A stretch of DNA of 64,000 nucleotides from Beutenbergia cavernae DSM 12333 (GTDB lineage: Bacteria; Actinomycetota; Actinomycetes; Actinomycetales; Beutenbergiaceae): positions 1,674,001 to 1,738,000 of the forward strand of contig NC_012669.1 of NCBI RefSeq assembly GCF_000023105.1, written 5' to 3'. The notes below the pieces were generated by a model that saw only the letters and a program-made list of their open reading frames with translations, did no database searches and was not told the origin of the DNA. Below, one piece after another: positions 1 to 7,902 of this stretch. Made by a program: the position numbers and the translations under genes. The stretch's first letter is position 1. Each line of letters starts with the position of its first letter.

Positions 1-1659
1 GCGCTGCAGCTCGGGGTCCGCGAGCGTGACGAAGCCGCCGTCCGGGAGGAAGAGCGCGTCGGCGCCCTGGGTCAGGGCCGTGATGACGTGGCCGATCGGC
101 ACGTCGTGCCCGCCGACCTGCATCGTGACCTCGAGGTCGAACCAGTCCCGCTCCTTCTCGGCCACGGAGACCCGGACCTGCGGCGCGCCGGCGTCGCGGA
201 AGGTGGGCAGCTCCGTGTGGCCGAGGACCACGCCGAGCGCCCGGAGCTGCGGGACGACGTCGGTCACGAGCGTGACGACGTCGAGACCCCGCACGCTGCC
301 TCTGGGACGCAACCGGGCGCCGTCGTCGTCGAGCAGCAGCGGGAGCGGCGCGAGGGCGTCGACGACGGCGGCGGTCAGGGCGGCCTCGGCGTCGGCGTCG
401 CGCGGCGGATCGGACCCGCTCGCCGCGAGGTCCAGCGGGCCGTAGCCCTGGCCGGTCTCGTCGCGGTAGTGCCAGGACCACGCGAGGTGCGCGTGGGGGA
501 CGGCGCCCGCGTCGGCCCGCGTGACGTCCAGCTCGAGGTGGAGGGCGGGGGGCGGCGGCGGGGTCGGCGTGAAGCTCTCGTCCGGGGAGAGCCACTCCTG
601 CCGCGTGATCCGCGGCAGCACGGTGTGCTCGAACGTGCCGCGGTCCGCGGCGGGGACGACGACGCCGTCGCGGTCGGCGGCGAGGGCGTGCCACGACGAC
701 GTGGCGGGTGGGTCGAGCGCGGCGAGGTGGACGCCGTCGTCGTCGCGCCACGCCAGTCCGTGCGGCGGTTCGCCGAGGAGGACGGCGCGGCTCGGGTCGG
801 CGATCCCGGGGTGGCGCAGCTCGGCGCGCACGGACAGCGAGCCGTCGGCGTTCGCGCGGATCGTGACCGGGGCCGTGCCGGTGGCCTGCTCGAGCGTGAC
901 GCGCCGCCCGTTGCCCGGTTCGACGAGCGGCACGCCGGCGTCGACCAGGCGGCGCAGGGCCGGCCACAGCGACGGGCTCGGAACCTGCTCGAGCGCGAGC
1001 CAGGTGGGTTCGGCGTAGGCGTAGGGGTCGACGGCTTCGCCGAGGCGCCGGACGGCGTCGAGCGCCTCGACGTGGAGCCGGTCGGCGCCGTTGATCCAGC
1101 CGCCGCGGACGGACGACCACGCCGCCCCGGAGCTGACCCAGCGGGCGCGCTTGCCGCGGCGGAGCGGTCGGGCGCGGACCGAGCCGGGGGAGCCGTGGTC
1201 GCGCCAGCGGCCGTAGCGCTCGGGGCGCGCCTCGCCGTCGTCGGGCAGGCGCGGTGGCGTGAGCTCGAGGGCGAGCGCGAGGGGGAGGGCGTCGCGCTGC
1301 GGGGGCGGGAAGACGTCGTCTAGCGTGGTCTGCCACCGCGGCGTCGCCCCGGCCCGCGGCGCGGCGTCGGTGCGCGCGCTCGCCAGGGCGGTGAGGAGCA
1401 GGGCGACGCAGTGCTTGCAGTTCTCGGACACGGGGCACGAGCACTGGCCGACGACGTCGTCGATCACCCCGTAGCGGCTCGTCTCGTACCGGACGACGAG
1501 GTTGTAGACGCGTCCGCCGGAGCCGCGGCAGCTGCCGAAGACGACGCCGTCGTCGGGGTCGTGGGCGAGCACCCGGGCGCGATCGGCCCGGGCGTACTCG
1601 CGCCCGGCCTCGAAGGCGTGCCGACCCACGATCGCGATGAGCTCGACCGGGCTGTGCAC
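1..1659 (-). CDS. SWIM zinc-finger protein, N-terminal part (possible SNF2-helicase partner or fusion)
   Basis: Reading leftward from a GTG at 1659, 553 codons stay open to the window edge, so the C-terminus is missing. Residues 73-83 form a SWIM zinc finger, CxCx5CxH (C73, C75, C81, H83), in a Cys/His-rich N-terminus. In bacteria this domain typically precedes or accompanies SWI/SNF-family helicases and binds DNA or protein. The rest of the visible protein is low in recognisable motifs, which fits the long region ahead of the ATPase domain in large SWIM-SNF2 proteins, but no helicase motif lies inside the window. The long open frames on the opposite strand are shadows of its high-GC codons. 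Confidence 0.7.
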   Translation of the reverse strand, partial: MHSPVELIAIVGRHAFEAGREYARADRARVLAHDPDDGVVFGSCRGSGGRVYNLVVRYETSRYGVIDDVVGQCSCPVSENCKHCVALLLTALASARTDAAPRAGATPRWQTTLDDVFPPPQRDALPLALALELTPPRLPDDGEARPERYGRWRDHGSPGSVRARPLRRGKRARWVSSGAAWSSVRGGWINGADRLHVEALDAVRRLGEAVDPYAYAEPTWLALEQVPSPSLWPALRRLVDAGVPLVEPGNGRRVTLEQATGTAPVTIRANADGSLSVRAELRHPGIADPSRAVLLGEPPHGLAWRDDDGVHLAALDPPATSSWHALAADRDGVVVPAADRGTFEHTVLPRITRQEWLSPDESFTPTPPPPPALHLELDVTRADAGAVPHAHLAWSWHYRDETGQGYGPLDLAASGSDPPRDADAEAALTAAVVDALAPLPLLLDDDGARLRPRGSVRGLDVVTLVTDVVPQLRALGVVLGHTELPTFRDAGAPQVRVSVAEKERDWFDLEVTMQVGGHDVPIGHVITALTQGADALFLPDGGFVTLADPELQR

Positions 1660-1717
1660 GATTCGAGGTTACGTTGCGGCGCCCACACTCGTGCCGCGCC
1701 GTCCACAGGCAGGCGCG

Positions 1718-2863
1718 CTATGCGCGGGCCCCGAGATACGACGGCACCGTCAGCGGAGAACCTCCGGCCATGGCCGATTCGTGCGCCACGATCCCGACCG
1801 CCGTCCAGGCCGCCGCTCGTCGATGATCCACGTACGGCGCCCGCTCCTCGACGATGCTCGAGACGAACTCGTGCACGAGGTGCGGATGGGATCCGCCGTG
1901 ACCCCCGCCCTGGACCACGGACAGGTGGTCCTCGGAGTCGTGGACCAGCGCCCGGGTGTAGCGGTGCAGAGGTTCGGGAAGGAGGTCGAGGCGGTCCGGC
2001 GGTTCCGGTCGCTCCGCCTCGACCGGCCGTCCCCGGTCCAGCTCCGGCTCGCCCATCGAGAACACGACCGGGAGCTCGCCCTCGAGCTGCGGCCACTCGA
2101 AGCTCCGACGATCCCCGTACACCGAGAACGACTCGGTGTACCCACGGGCGGTCGAGACGAGCGAGCGCGTGAGGTCGACGACGACGTCACGCCCGGCGAG
2201 CTCCACCAGCGCCGTCTCCAGCGGGAAGGGGTTCTCGTACCGGCCACGCTGGTCCGCGCGCAGGCGACCGGAACCGAGCGCCTGGACGCGCGAGGCCTCG
2301 GTGTCGAGGAGCGCGAGGATCGGGGATATCGCGTGCGTGGCGTACGCCATCGGTGGGAGCCCGTGCCAGTAGGCGGGCCAGCCCGTCATGTCCTGGAAGT
2401 GCGTCCCGCGAGCATGCACCACGGTCCCGAACGCCCCGCGCTCCATCATCGAGCGGGCGAGGAAGAACTCGCGGCCGTACACCGCGGTCTCCATCATCAT
2501 GTAGCGCCGGCCGGTGCGCTCGCAGGCGTCGACGACGGCGTCCAGCTCGGCGAGCGTCAGGGCCATCGGCACGGTGCAGGCCACGTGCTTGCCCGCCTCG
2601 AGGGCGCGGACCGTCAGCTCGGCGTGGCTCGGGATCCCGGTGACGAGGTGGACGGCGTCGATCGCCGGGTCCTCGAGCACGTCGTCGAGCCGGGTGGTGG
2701 CACGATCCGGCCGCGCCGCGGTGGCCACCTCGCTCAGGAGCGCGCCATCGGCGTCGCAGGCGACGAGGTTGCCCACGTGCGGGTGGTCCCGGTAGATCGG
2801 CACGAACTCCGCGCCGAAGCCCAACCCGACGACGGCCACCCCGATCCCGGCGGATCGATCCAT
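1718..2863 (-). CDS. Gfo/Idh/MocA family NAD(P)-dependent oxidoreductase
   Basis: A 381-residue protein starting at ATG 2863, with AGGAGG-like ribosome binding sequence just upstream. The N-terminus has the Rossmann pattern VAVVGLGFGAEF, followed by the usual Gfo/Idh/MocA substrate domain. Family members oxidise or reduce sugars and sugar derivatives with NAD(P). The usual EKP motif is replaced: the segment reads GKHVACTVPMALT, so the Glu-Lys pair is Thr-Val, a variant that may alter chemistry. It is transcribed divergently from the importer operon at 3062 and shares its promoter region, so it probably acts on the imported substrate. The family is clear; the substrate is unknown. Confidence 0.88.
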   Translation of the reverse strand: MDRSAGIGVAVVGLGFGAEFVPIYRDHPHVGNLVACDADGALLSEVATAARPDRATTRLDDVLEDPAIDAVHLVTGIPSHAELTVRALEAGKHVACTVPMALTLAELDAVVDACERTGRRYMMMETAVYGREFFLARSMMERGAFGTVVHARGTHFQDMTGWPAYWHGLPPMAYATHAISPILALLDTEASRVQALGSGRLRADQRGRYENPFPLETALVELAGRDVVVDLTRSLVSTARGYTESFSVYGDRRSFEWPQLEGELPVVFSMGEPELDRGRPVEAERPEPPDRLDLLPEPLHRYTRALVHDSEDHLSVVQGGGHGGSHPHLVHEFVSSIVEERAPYVDHRRAAAWTAVGIVAHESAMAGGSPLTVPSYLGARA

Positions 2864-2913
2864 CGCGCTCTCCTCCTCATCCGTGCAGCACACATCGAGC
2901 GATGTCGAACGAC

Positions 2914-2927
2914 CGCAAGGCATTGCG
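2914..2927. promoter_or_regulatory. LacI/PurR-like operator box 1
   Basis: Perfect inverted repeat CGCAA-N4-TTGCG. The architecture is that of LacI/PurR-family operators. A second copy with identical arms lies at 2983-2996, centres 69 bp apart. Its place 50 bp upstream of the oxidoreductase start suggests control of the leftward gene. The natural candidate regulator is the LacI protein at 9057-10094. Confidence 0.55.
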
Positions 2928-2978
2928 AACGTTTCGAATCGCTTGCTGCGTGCTAGATCGTATCGTTGCGATCCGGCG

Positions 2979-3007
2979 TTGACGCAACCCTTTGCGATCG
3001 CTACGGT
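2979..3007 (+). promoter_or_regulatory. Promoter of the 3062 importer operon, with operator box 2 in its spacer
   Basis: A -35 box TTGACG (2979-2984) and a -10 box TACGGT (3002-3007) are separated by 17 bp. The spacer and the end of the -35 box hold a second CGCAA-N4-TTGCG palindrome (2983-2996). A repressor bound there would block RNA polymerase. A single extra half-site TTGCGA lies at 2966-2971. Confidence 0.6.
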
Positions 3008-3061
3008 GGCGACTCGCGGCTCTTGCCGCTCGATCCTCGCGACGACGAAAGGACGGGACCG

Positions 3062-4435
3062 ATGGCCGTTCCCAGACTCACCCGCCCCACCCGAGCGCAG
3101 CTGTCGAGGCGTGGTTTCCTCGCGGCGGGCGCGGGGACAGCAGGGCTGACCGGGCTGGCACTCGCAGGCTGCCGGGGGCCGGGCGCCTCGGACTCCGCAG
3201 CGTTCGACTACATGACGTGGGGGTCGTCGTTCGAGGCCGACGGCGTCAACGCGGCGCTCGACGCGTTCGCGGACGAGAAGGGCATCGACGCGAAGCCCCT
3301 GAACGTGCCGTACGACGAGTACGCCGCGAAGCTGAACTCGCTCATCGCCGCGGGCACGCCGCCGGACGCCGGGTATGTCCAGGAGGGCATGGCCATGCAG
3401 CTCGGCGAGCAGGGCAAGGTGGTCAGCATCGCCGATCGCGACGAGTTCGCCGGATGGCTGCCGATCGCCAAGCACTACTGGGACGAGGAGAACGCGGTCG
3501 GCGTCATCGCGCTCGAGGTCATCACGATGTTCCACTCCGTCGAGGCGGTGCAGGCGGCCGGCGTCGCGCCGCCCGCCACGATGGACACGTCCTGGGACTG
3601 GGACACGTTCGTCGAGCAGGCCGACGCTCTCACGAAGGACGCGAGCGGCCGGTCGCCGTCGGAGTCGGGCTTCGACGCGGGCGACGTGCGCCAGTACGGC
3701 GTCGCTGTGCCGACCGACCTGCCCACGCTGCACTCGCTCTTCGCCTCGAACGGGCTCTCGCTGTTCAACGAGGACGGCACCGAGTGCCTCATCGCGAGCC
3801 CCGAGGCCATCGAGGTCGTGCAGGCACTGTCCGACCTCATCTACACGCACCGGGTCGCCCCGACCCCCGCTCAGGCGAGTGCCATGGGCAGCGGCTCGGC
3901 GCTGCTGCTGGAGAGCGGGCGCGTCGCGATGGTGATGGGCGGTCAGTGGAGCCTCATCGACCTCGCCGCCGGGGATCTCGAGTACGGCCTCGGGGTCCAC
4001 CCGACGTTCGGCGTGCCGGCGATCTGCGTGGTGGGTGGCGCGAACGCCGCGTTCGTCGACTCCGGCAACGAGGACCTCGCGCTCGAGTGGATGGCCTACG
4101 AGGCCAGTCCCGAGACCGTCTCCCTCTACCGGGACGGGCTCTGGATGCCGATGGAGGAGAAGTACTACACGGACGACGAGCTCATCAGCACCTGGGTCAA
4201 CGACGACGTCCACACGCCCGCGTACCGGACGGCGTGCGTCGATCCGCTCGTCCAGCACGGCGTTCCGTACTTCTCGTTCAAGATCAAGAACTTCCCCGAG
4301 ATCGAGGGTGTCCTGGGTGGCGGGATCGCGCCGATCTTCGCGGAACAGACGGACGTGGCGGCGGCCCTGGAGGCGCTCGCCGCGGAGGTGGCACCGCTGA
4401 TGCAGGGCGCCTACCCGGACCTCGTCGAGGGTTGA
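3062..4435 (+). CDS. Sugar ABC importer, extracellular solute-binding lipoprotein (family 1)
   Basis: A 457-residue protein. A Tat-like twin arginine (R16-R17) precedes a hydrophobic stretch and the lipobox LALAGC (Cys37), so it should be exported and lipid-anchored. The mature part has the fold pattern of MalE/UgpB-type binding proteins (YMTWGSSFEADG near the start, GGANAAFVDSGNEDLALEW late). ATG 3062 is chosen over in-frame upstream codons because AAAGGA precedes it and the signal peptide starts there. It heads an operon with two permeases, a DUF624-like protein and two ARH-family enzymes. The substrate is not evident. Confidence 0.9.
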   Translation: MAVPRLTRPTRAQLSRRGFLAAGAGTAGLTGLALAGCRGPGASDSAAFDYMTWGSSFEADGVNAALDAFADEKGIDAKPLNVPYDEYAAKLNSLIAAGTPPDAGYVQEGMAMQLGEQGKVVSIADRDEFAGWLPIAKHYWDEENAVGVIALEVITMFHSVEAVQAAGVAPPATMDTSWDWDTFVEQADALTKDASGRSPSESGFDAGDVRQYGVAVPTDLPTLHSLFASNGLSLFNEDGTECLIASPEAIEVVQALSDLIYTHRVAPTPAQASAMGSGSALLLESGRVAMVMGGQWSLIDLAAGDLEYGLGVHPTFGVPAICVVGGANAAFVDSGNEDLALEWMAYEASPETVSLYRDGLWMPMEEKYYTDDELISTWVNDDVHTPAYRTACVDPLVQHGVPYFSFKIKNFPEIEGVLGGGIAPIFAEQTDVAAALEALAAEVAPLMQGAYPDLVEG

Positions 4436-4437
4436 GC

Positions 4438-5388
4438 GTGGCCACACACGCCCCGGCCGCCCCCCGGTCGCCGAGTGGTGCCGGGGCACCCCGGCGTCGC
4501 CTCGGCGGACTCGCTCGCCAGCAGCGCCGGTGGGGCATGGCGCTCGCGGTCCCGGCGGTCGCGGGCTACCTGGTGTTCACGGCCGCTCCGATGGCCGCGT
4601 CGCTCTACTTCAGCCTGACCGACTGGACGATCGGCTCCTCGCCTGCGTTCGTCGGCCTCGACAACGTCCGGGAGATGCTCGCCGACGCGCAGTTCCACAA
4701 GGCGCTCCGCGCGACGGGTCTGTACGTCCTCCTGGCGGTCCCGGCCTCGCTCGTCTCGGCGCTGTTCGCCGCGCTGCTCCTGAATCGCGCGGGCAGGTCC
4801 GAGGGCGCGTACCGGACGCTCTTCTACCTCCCCGTGCTCGTCCCTCCGGTCGCGAGCTCTGTGCTCTGGCTCTGGATGTTCAACCCGGATCTCGGCCTGC
4901 TCAACACCGCCCTGCGGGCCGTCGGGCTGCCGTCGTCGAGCTGGATCTACGCCGAGTCCAGCGTGATGCCGTCCCTCGCGCTCATGGCAGCCTGGGGATT
5001 CGGCAACACGGCGATCATCTTCCTCGCCGGCCTCAAGGGCGTCCCGCGGGAGCTCTACGAGGCCGCGCAGTGCGACGGCGCGGGCGCGTTCCGGCAGTTC
5101 TGGAGCGTCACGCTTCCGCAGCTGACGCCGATCGTCCTGTTCAACCTCGTCATGGGGATGATCGCCGGGCTCCAGGTCTTCGATCAGGCCTACATCATGA
5201 CGAACGGCGGACCGAACGGCGCCACGAACTTCATCGTCTTCTACCTGTACAACAAGGCGTTCAAGTCCGGGGACTTCGGGTACGCCAGCGCGCTCGCGTG
5301 GGTTCTCTTCCTCGTCATCCTGCTCGTCACGCTCGTGATCTTCCGGTCCGCGCGCCGCTGGGTGTTCTACGAGGGAGGGAAACGATGA
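4438..5388 (+). CDS. ABC sugar importer permease, MalF/UgpA type
   Basis: A 316-residue integral membrane protein starting at GTG 4438, two bases after the SBP stop, with GAGG upstream. It has about six transmembrane segments. The cytoplasmic EAA loop reads ELYEAAQCDGAGAFRQFWSV and docks the ATPase; the usual Ile/Val-Asp is Cys-Asp here. It pairs with the next permease, whose start overlaps its stop in ATGA. No ATP-binding gene is present in the operon. Confidence 0.9.
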   Translation: MATHAPAAPRSPSGAGAPRRRLGGLARQQRRWGMALAVPAVAGYLVFTAAPMAASLYFSLTDWTIGSSPAFVGLDNVREMLADAQFHKALRATGLYVLLAVPASLVSALFAALLLNRAGRSEGAYRTLFYLPVLVPPVASSVLWLWMFNPDLGLLNTALRAVGLPSSSWIYAESSVMPSLALMAAWGFGNTAIIFLAGLKGVPRELYEAAQCDGAGAFRQFWSVTLPQLTPIVLFNLVMGMIAGLQVFDQAYIMTNGGPNGATNFIVFYLYNKAFKSGDFGYASALAWVLFLVILLVTLVIFRSARRWVFYEGGKR

Positions 5389-6302
5389 GCGCTCCGGCCT
5401 CGATGACGACGGCGAGCCTCGCCGAACCGAGCGGTACCGCCGAACCTGCCCTGCGCCGTCGTCGTCATGCTCCGACGCGCCTGGCCGCGCGGATCGCCGT
5501 CCACGTGCTGCTCGCGGCCGTCGGGCTCGCGTCGGTCGTCCCGCTGCTCTGGCTGCTGCGCAGCGCGTTCATGGACCAGGGTCAGATCTTCCGGATCCCA
5601 CCACAGTGGCTCCCGGACCCGGTGGTGTGGGACAACTTCTCCCGGGCGCTCGCTGCAGAGTCCTTCGGTCGCTACTTCCTCAACACTCTGCTGCTCGTGG
5701 TGCTGATCGTGCCCGGGACCGTGCTGAGCTGCTCGTTCGCGGCGTTCTCGTTCTCGCGGTTGGAGTGGCGCGGGCGTGGCGTGGCGTTCGGCCTGATCAT
5801 GACGGGCCTGATGCTGCCGTACGCCGTCACGCTCATCCCGACGTTCGTGGCATGGCAGCGGCTGGGCTGGGTCGGGACGTACGTGCCGCTCGTGGTGCCG
5901 GCCTGGTTCGCCGCCGGCGGGGCGTTCTACGTGTTCCTGCTGCGCCAGTTCTTCCTCACGCTCCCGAGCGACCTCGACCACGCCGTGTACGTCGACGGCG
6001 GGTCGCCCCTCACCGTCTACCGAGTGGTCGCGTTGCCGCTCACGAAGGGACCGATGATCCTCGTCGCCGTCTTCTCGACGATCGCCGTCTGGAACGACCT
6101 GCTCAATCCGCTCATCTACCTCAACGACCCGAGCATGTACACGCTGTCGCTCGGGCTCGCCGCGTTCACGGGCATGTACAGCACGCAGTGGGCGCTGCTC
6201 ATGGCGGCGTCGGTCATCACCGTCGCGCCGATGATCGTGCTCTTCGCCTTCGCGCAGCGGTACATCGTGCAGGGCATCGCACTGACGGGGGTGAAGGGAT
6301 GA
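5385..6302 (+). CDS. ABC sugar importer permease, MalG/UgpE type
   Basis: A 305-residue membrane protein. Its ATG lies in the ATGA overlap with the preceding permease. It has a proline- and arginine-rich cytoplasmic N-terminus, six predicted membrane spans, a degenerate EAA loop (LDHAVYVDGGSPLTVYRVV) and the C-terminal IALTGVKG signature common to MalG-like permeases. It is half of the permease heterodimer for the 3062 binding protein. Confidence 0.9.
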   Translation: MSAPASMTTASLAEPSGTAEPALRRRRHAPTRLAARIAVHVLLAAVGLASVVPLLWLLRSAFMDQGQIFRIPPQWLPDPVVWDNFSRALAAESFGRYFLNTLLLVVLIVPGTVLSCSFAAFSFSRLEWRGRGVAFGLIMTGLMLPYAVTLIPTFVAWQRLGWVGTYVPLVVPAWFAAGGAFYVFLLRQFFLTLPSDLDHAVYVDGGSPLTVYRVVALPLTKGPMILVAVFSTIAVWNDLLNPLIYLNDPSMYTLSLGLAAFTGMYSTQWALLMAASVITVAPMIVLFAFAQRYIVQGIALTGVKG

Positions 6303-6922
6303 CGACGCTCCGGTGGTTCCTGGGTCTCGGCGGGGAGCCGACGCGCCGGGTCTCGCACACGCTGCGAGCGGGCGGGCTCGCTGTCCTGGCGGTCGTCGGC
6401 TCGTTGGGCGGCCTCTGCCTGATGCCCGCGCTCGCGGCGACGGTGCGGACCGAACCCGACGGCCGGCACCTCGTCCGGCGGTGGTGGGCCTCGATGCGCG
6501 CCGTGACGCCGGCCCTGTGGCGCTGGCAGGCGGCGTTCGTCGTCGCCGTCACGCTCGGTCTGCTCGACGTCGCATATGCGTCGGGGTTCGACGGCGGCGC
6601 GGCGCCGTTGCCGGCGCAGGCGGCGATGATCGCCGGGGTCGTGCTCGTCCTCGTGCCGGCGGTGCTCGCGCCCCTGCTCGCCTCGGTCGTGGCTGCGGCC
6701 CCGGAGCTGCGGCCCGCGGGGCGTGTGCTCGCCGCGGCGTGCTCCCTCGCTCTTGCGACGCCGTGGCGCACGCTCGGCGTCGTCGCGCTCACGCTGCTGA
6801 CGGGCCTCCTGGCCGCCACCGCGTGGCCGCTCGCCCCCCTGGCGCTCGGCGCGCTCGCCGTCGTGCTGCGGACGCAGCGCGTCGCACTCGCCCGGTGGGC
6901 GGCGGCGGGGGTGCCCGCATGA
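6299..6922 (+). CDS. DUF624/YesL-like small membrane protein
   Basis: A 207-residue very hydrophobic protein, with ATG in an ATGA overlap with the upstream permease. It has about four to five membrane segments, two near the N-terminus around an RxWW basic loop (RRWWASMRAV). Length and layout match the DUF624 family, typified by YesL, which is habitually encoded beside sugar ABC permeases and has no settled function. Its position between permease and enzyme genes supports this, but the primary sequence match is weak by eye. Confidence 0.6.
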   Translation: MTTLRWFLGLGGEPTRRVSHTLRAGGLAVLAVVGSLGGLCLMPALAATVRTEPDGRHLVRRWWASMRAVTPALWRWQAAFVVAVTLGLLDVAYASGFDGGAAPLPAQAAMIAGVVLVLVPAVLAPLLASVVAAAPELRPAGRVLAAACSLALATPWRTLGVVALTLLTGLLAATAWPLAPLALGALAVVLRTQRVALARWAAAGVPA

Positions 6923-7902
6923 CGCCGGATCGCCACTCCCGTGCTCTCGGTGCGCTCGTCGGACAGGCGGTCGGCGACGCGCTGGGTGCGCCGACGGAGA
7001 ACATGACGCCGCAGCAGATTCGGGCCAGGTACGGCTGGGTGGAGGGGTTCGTGAGCGACGACCCGGCAGGTACGGACGACACGGAGTACGCCGTCCTGAC
7101 GTCGTGGACGGTCCTGCGGTTCGGGCGCGCGCTGACGCACGCGGACGTGAGCTCGATGTGGCGCGAGCACGTCGTGTCGCAGCGCGGCGGGTTCCACGGC
7201 GGGGGCTTCTCCGAGATGGGGGCGATCGCGAACCTGCGCCGCGGCATCGACGCCCCCCAGTCCGGCACGGACAACCACGAGTCGTGGAGCGACGGGTGCG
7301 CGATGCGCGTCGTCGGGATCGGAGTGTTCTGCGCGGGCGACCCGTCGGAGGCGGCCCGGTTGGCCGAGATCGACGGCGCCGTCAGCCACGCGGCCGACGG
7401 TCTCTGGTGCGGGATGGCGATGGCGGCGGGGGTCGCGGCGGCGATGGTGGCCGACGACTGGCGGGACGTCGTCGACGCCGCGATCGCCGCCACGCCGGAG
7501 GGCTCGTGGACCCGGCGGGCGATGACGCGCGCCGTGGAGATCGGGCGGCGGCACGAGGACCTGGGTGAGGCGCTCGTCGAGCTGCACGAGCGGTGCACGC
7601 TGCCGCACTACCCGTGGCCCGACGTCGCCCCCGAGGCAGCCGCGCTGGCGCTCGGGATCTTCACGGCCACGAAGGGGGAGTACGTGCCGAGCGTGCTGGG
7701 CGGGACGAACATCGGGCGCGACGCCGACACGATCGCCGCCATGGCGGGTGCGCTCGCTGGCGCGCTCCACGGGATCGAGGCCGTCCCGGCGGCGTGGGCG
7801 GACGCCGTCCAGGAGATCCGGGGGCACTGCATCCACGCGACGGCGGGCACGCGGCTCGACGAGCTCGCCCGCGAGCTCGTGACCGCGGGAGCCGCAGCAT
7901 GA
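6919..7902 (+). CDS. ADP-ribosylglycohydrolase (ARH/DraG) family protein, motifs intact
   Basis: A 327-residue protein; ATG overlaps the previous stop (ATGA). Three DraG/ARH hallmarks are visible: GQAVGDALGAPTE near residue 15-27, the metal-binding TDDTE at 52-56, and GRDADT at 266-271 (D268, D270). Known members use two Mg2+ ions to cleave N- or O-glycosidic bonds to ADP-ribose. Members in sugar-import operons probably act on small ribosides or other glycosides rather than proteins. The gene is followed directly by a second paralogue, so the two may form a complex or act in sequence. Confidence 0.87.
   Translation: MTPDRHSRALGALVGQAVGDALGAPTENMTPQQIRARYGWVEGFVSDDPAGTDDTEYAVLTSWTVLRFGRALTHADVSSMWREHVVSQRGGFHGGGFSEMGAIANLRRGIDAPQSGTDNHESWSDGCAMRVVGIGVFCAGDPSEAARLAEIDGAVSHAADGLWCGMAMAAGVAAAMVADDWRDVVDAAIAATPEGSWTRRAMTRAVEIGRRHEDLGEALVELHERCTLPHYPWPDVAPEAAALALGIFTATKGEYVPSVLGGTNIGRDADTIAAMAGALAGALHGIEAVPAAWADAVQEIRGHCIHATAGTRLDELARELVTAGAAA

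Noticed and set aside
88-1323. Long plus-strand open frame of 411 codons
   Set aside because: Opposite strand encodes the SWIM-domain protein with a real zinc-finger motif; the plus frame is Arg/Val/Gly-rich low-complexity sequence as expected for a high-GC shadow.
2924-2937. AACGTT-centred candidate LacI site
   Set aside because: Arms match poorly, and it overlaps a better, duplicated CGCAA-N4-TTGCG palindrome.
2864-4489. Minus-strand extension of the Gfo/Idh/MocA frame to over 900 codons
   Set aside because: The extension lies antisense to the binding-protein gene and lacks domain character; the oxidoreductase has its own ATG and ribosome binding site at 2863.
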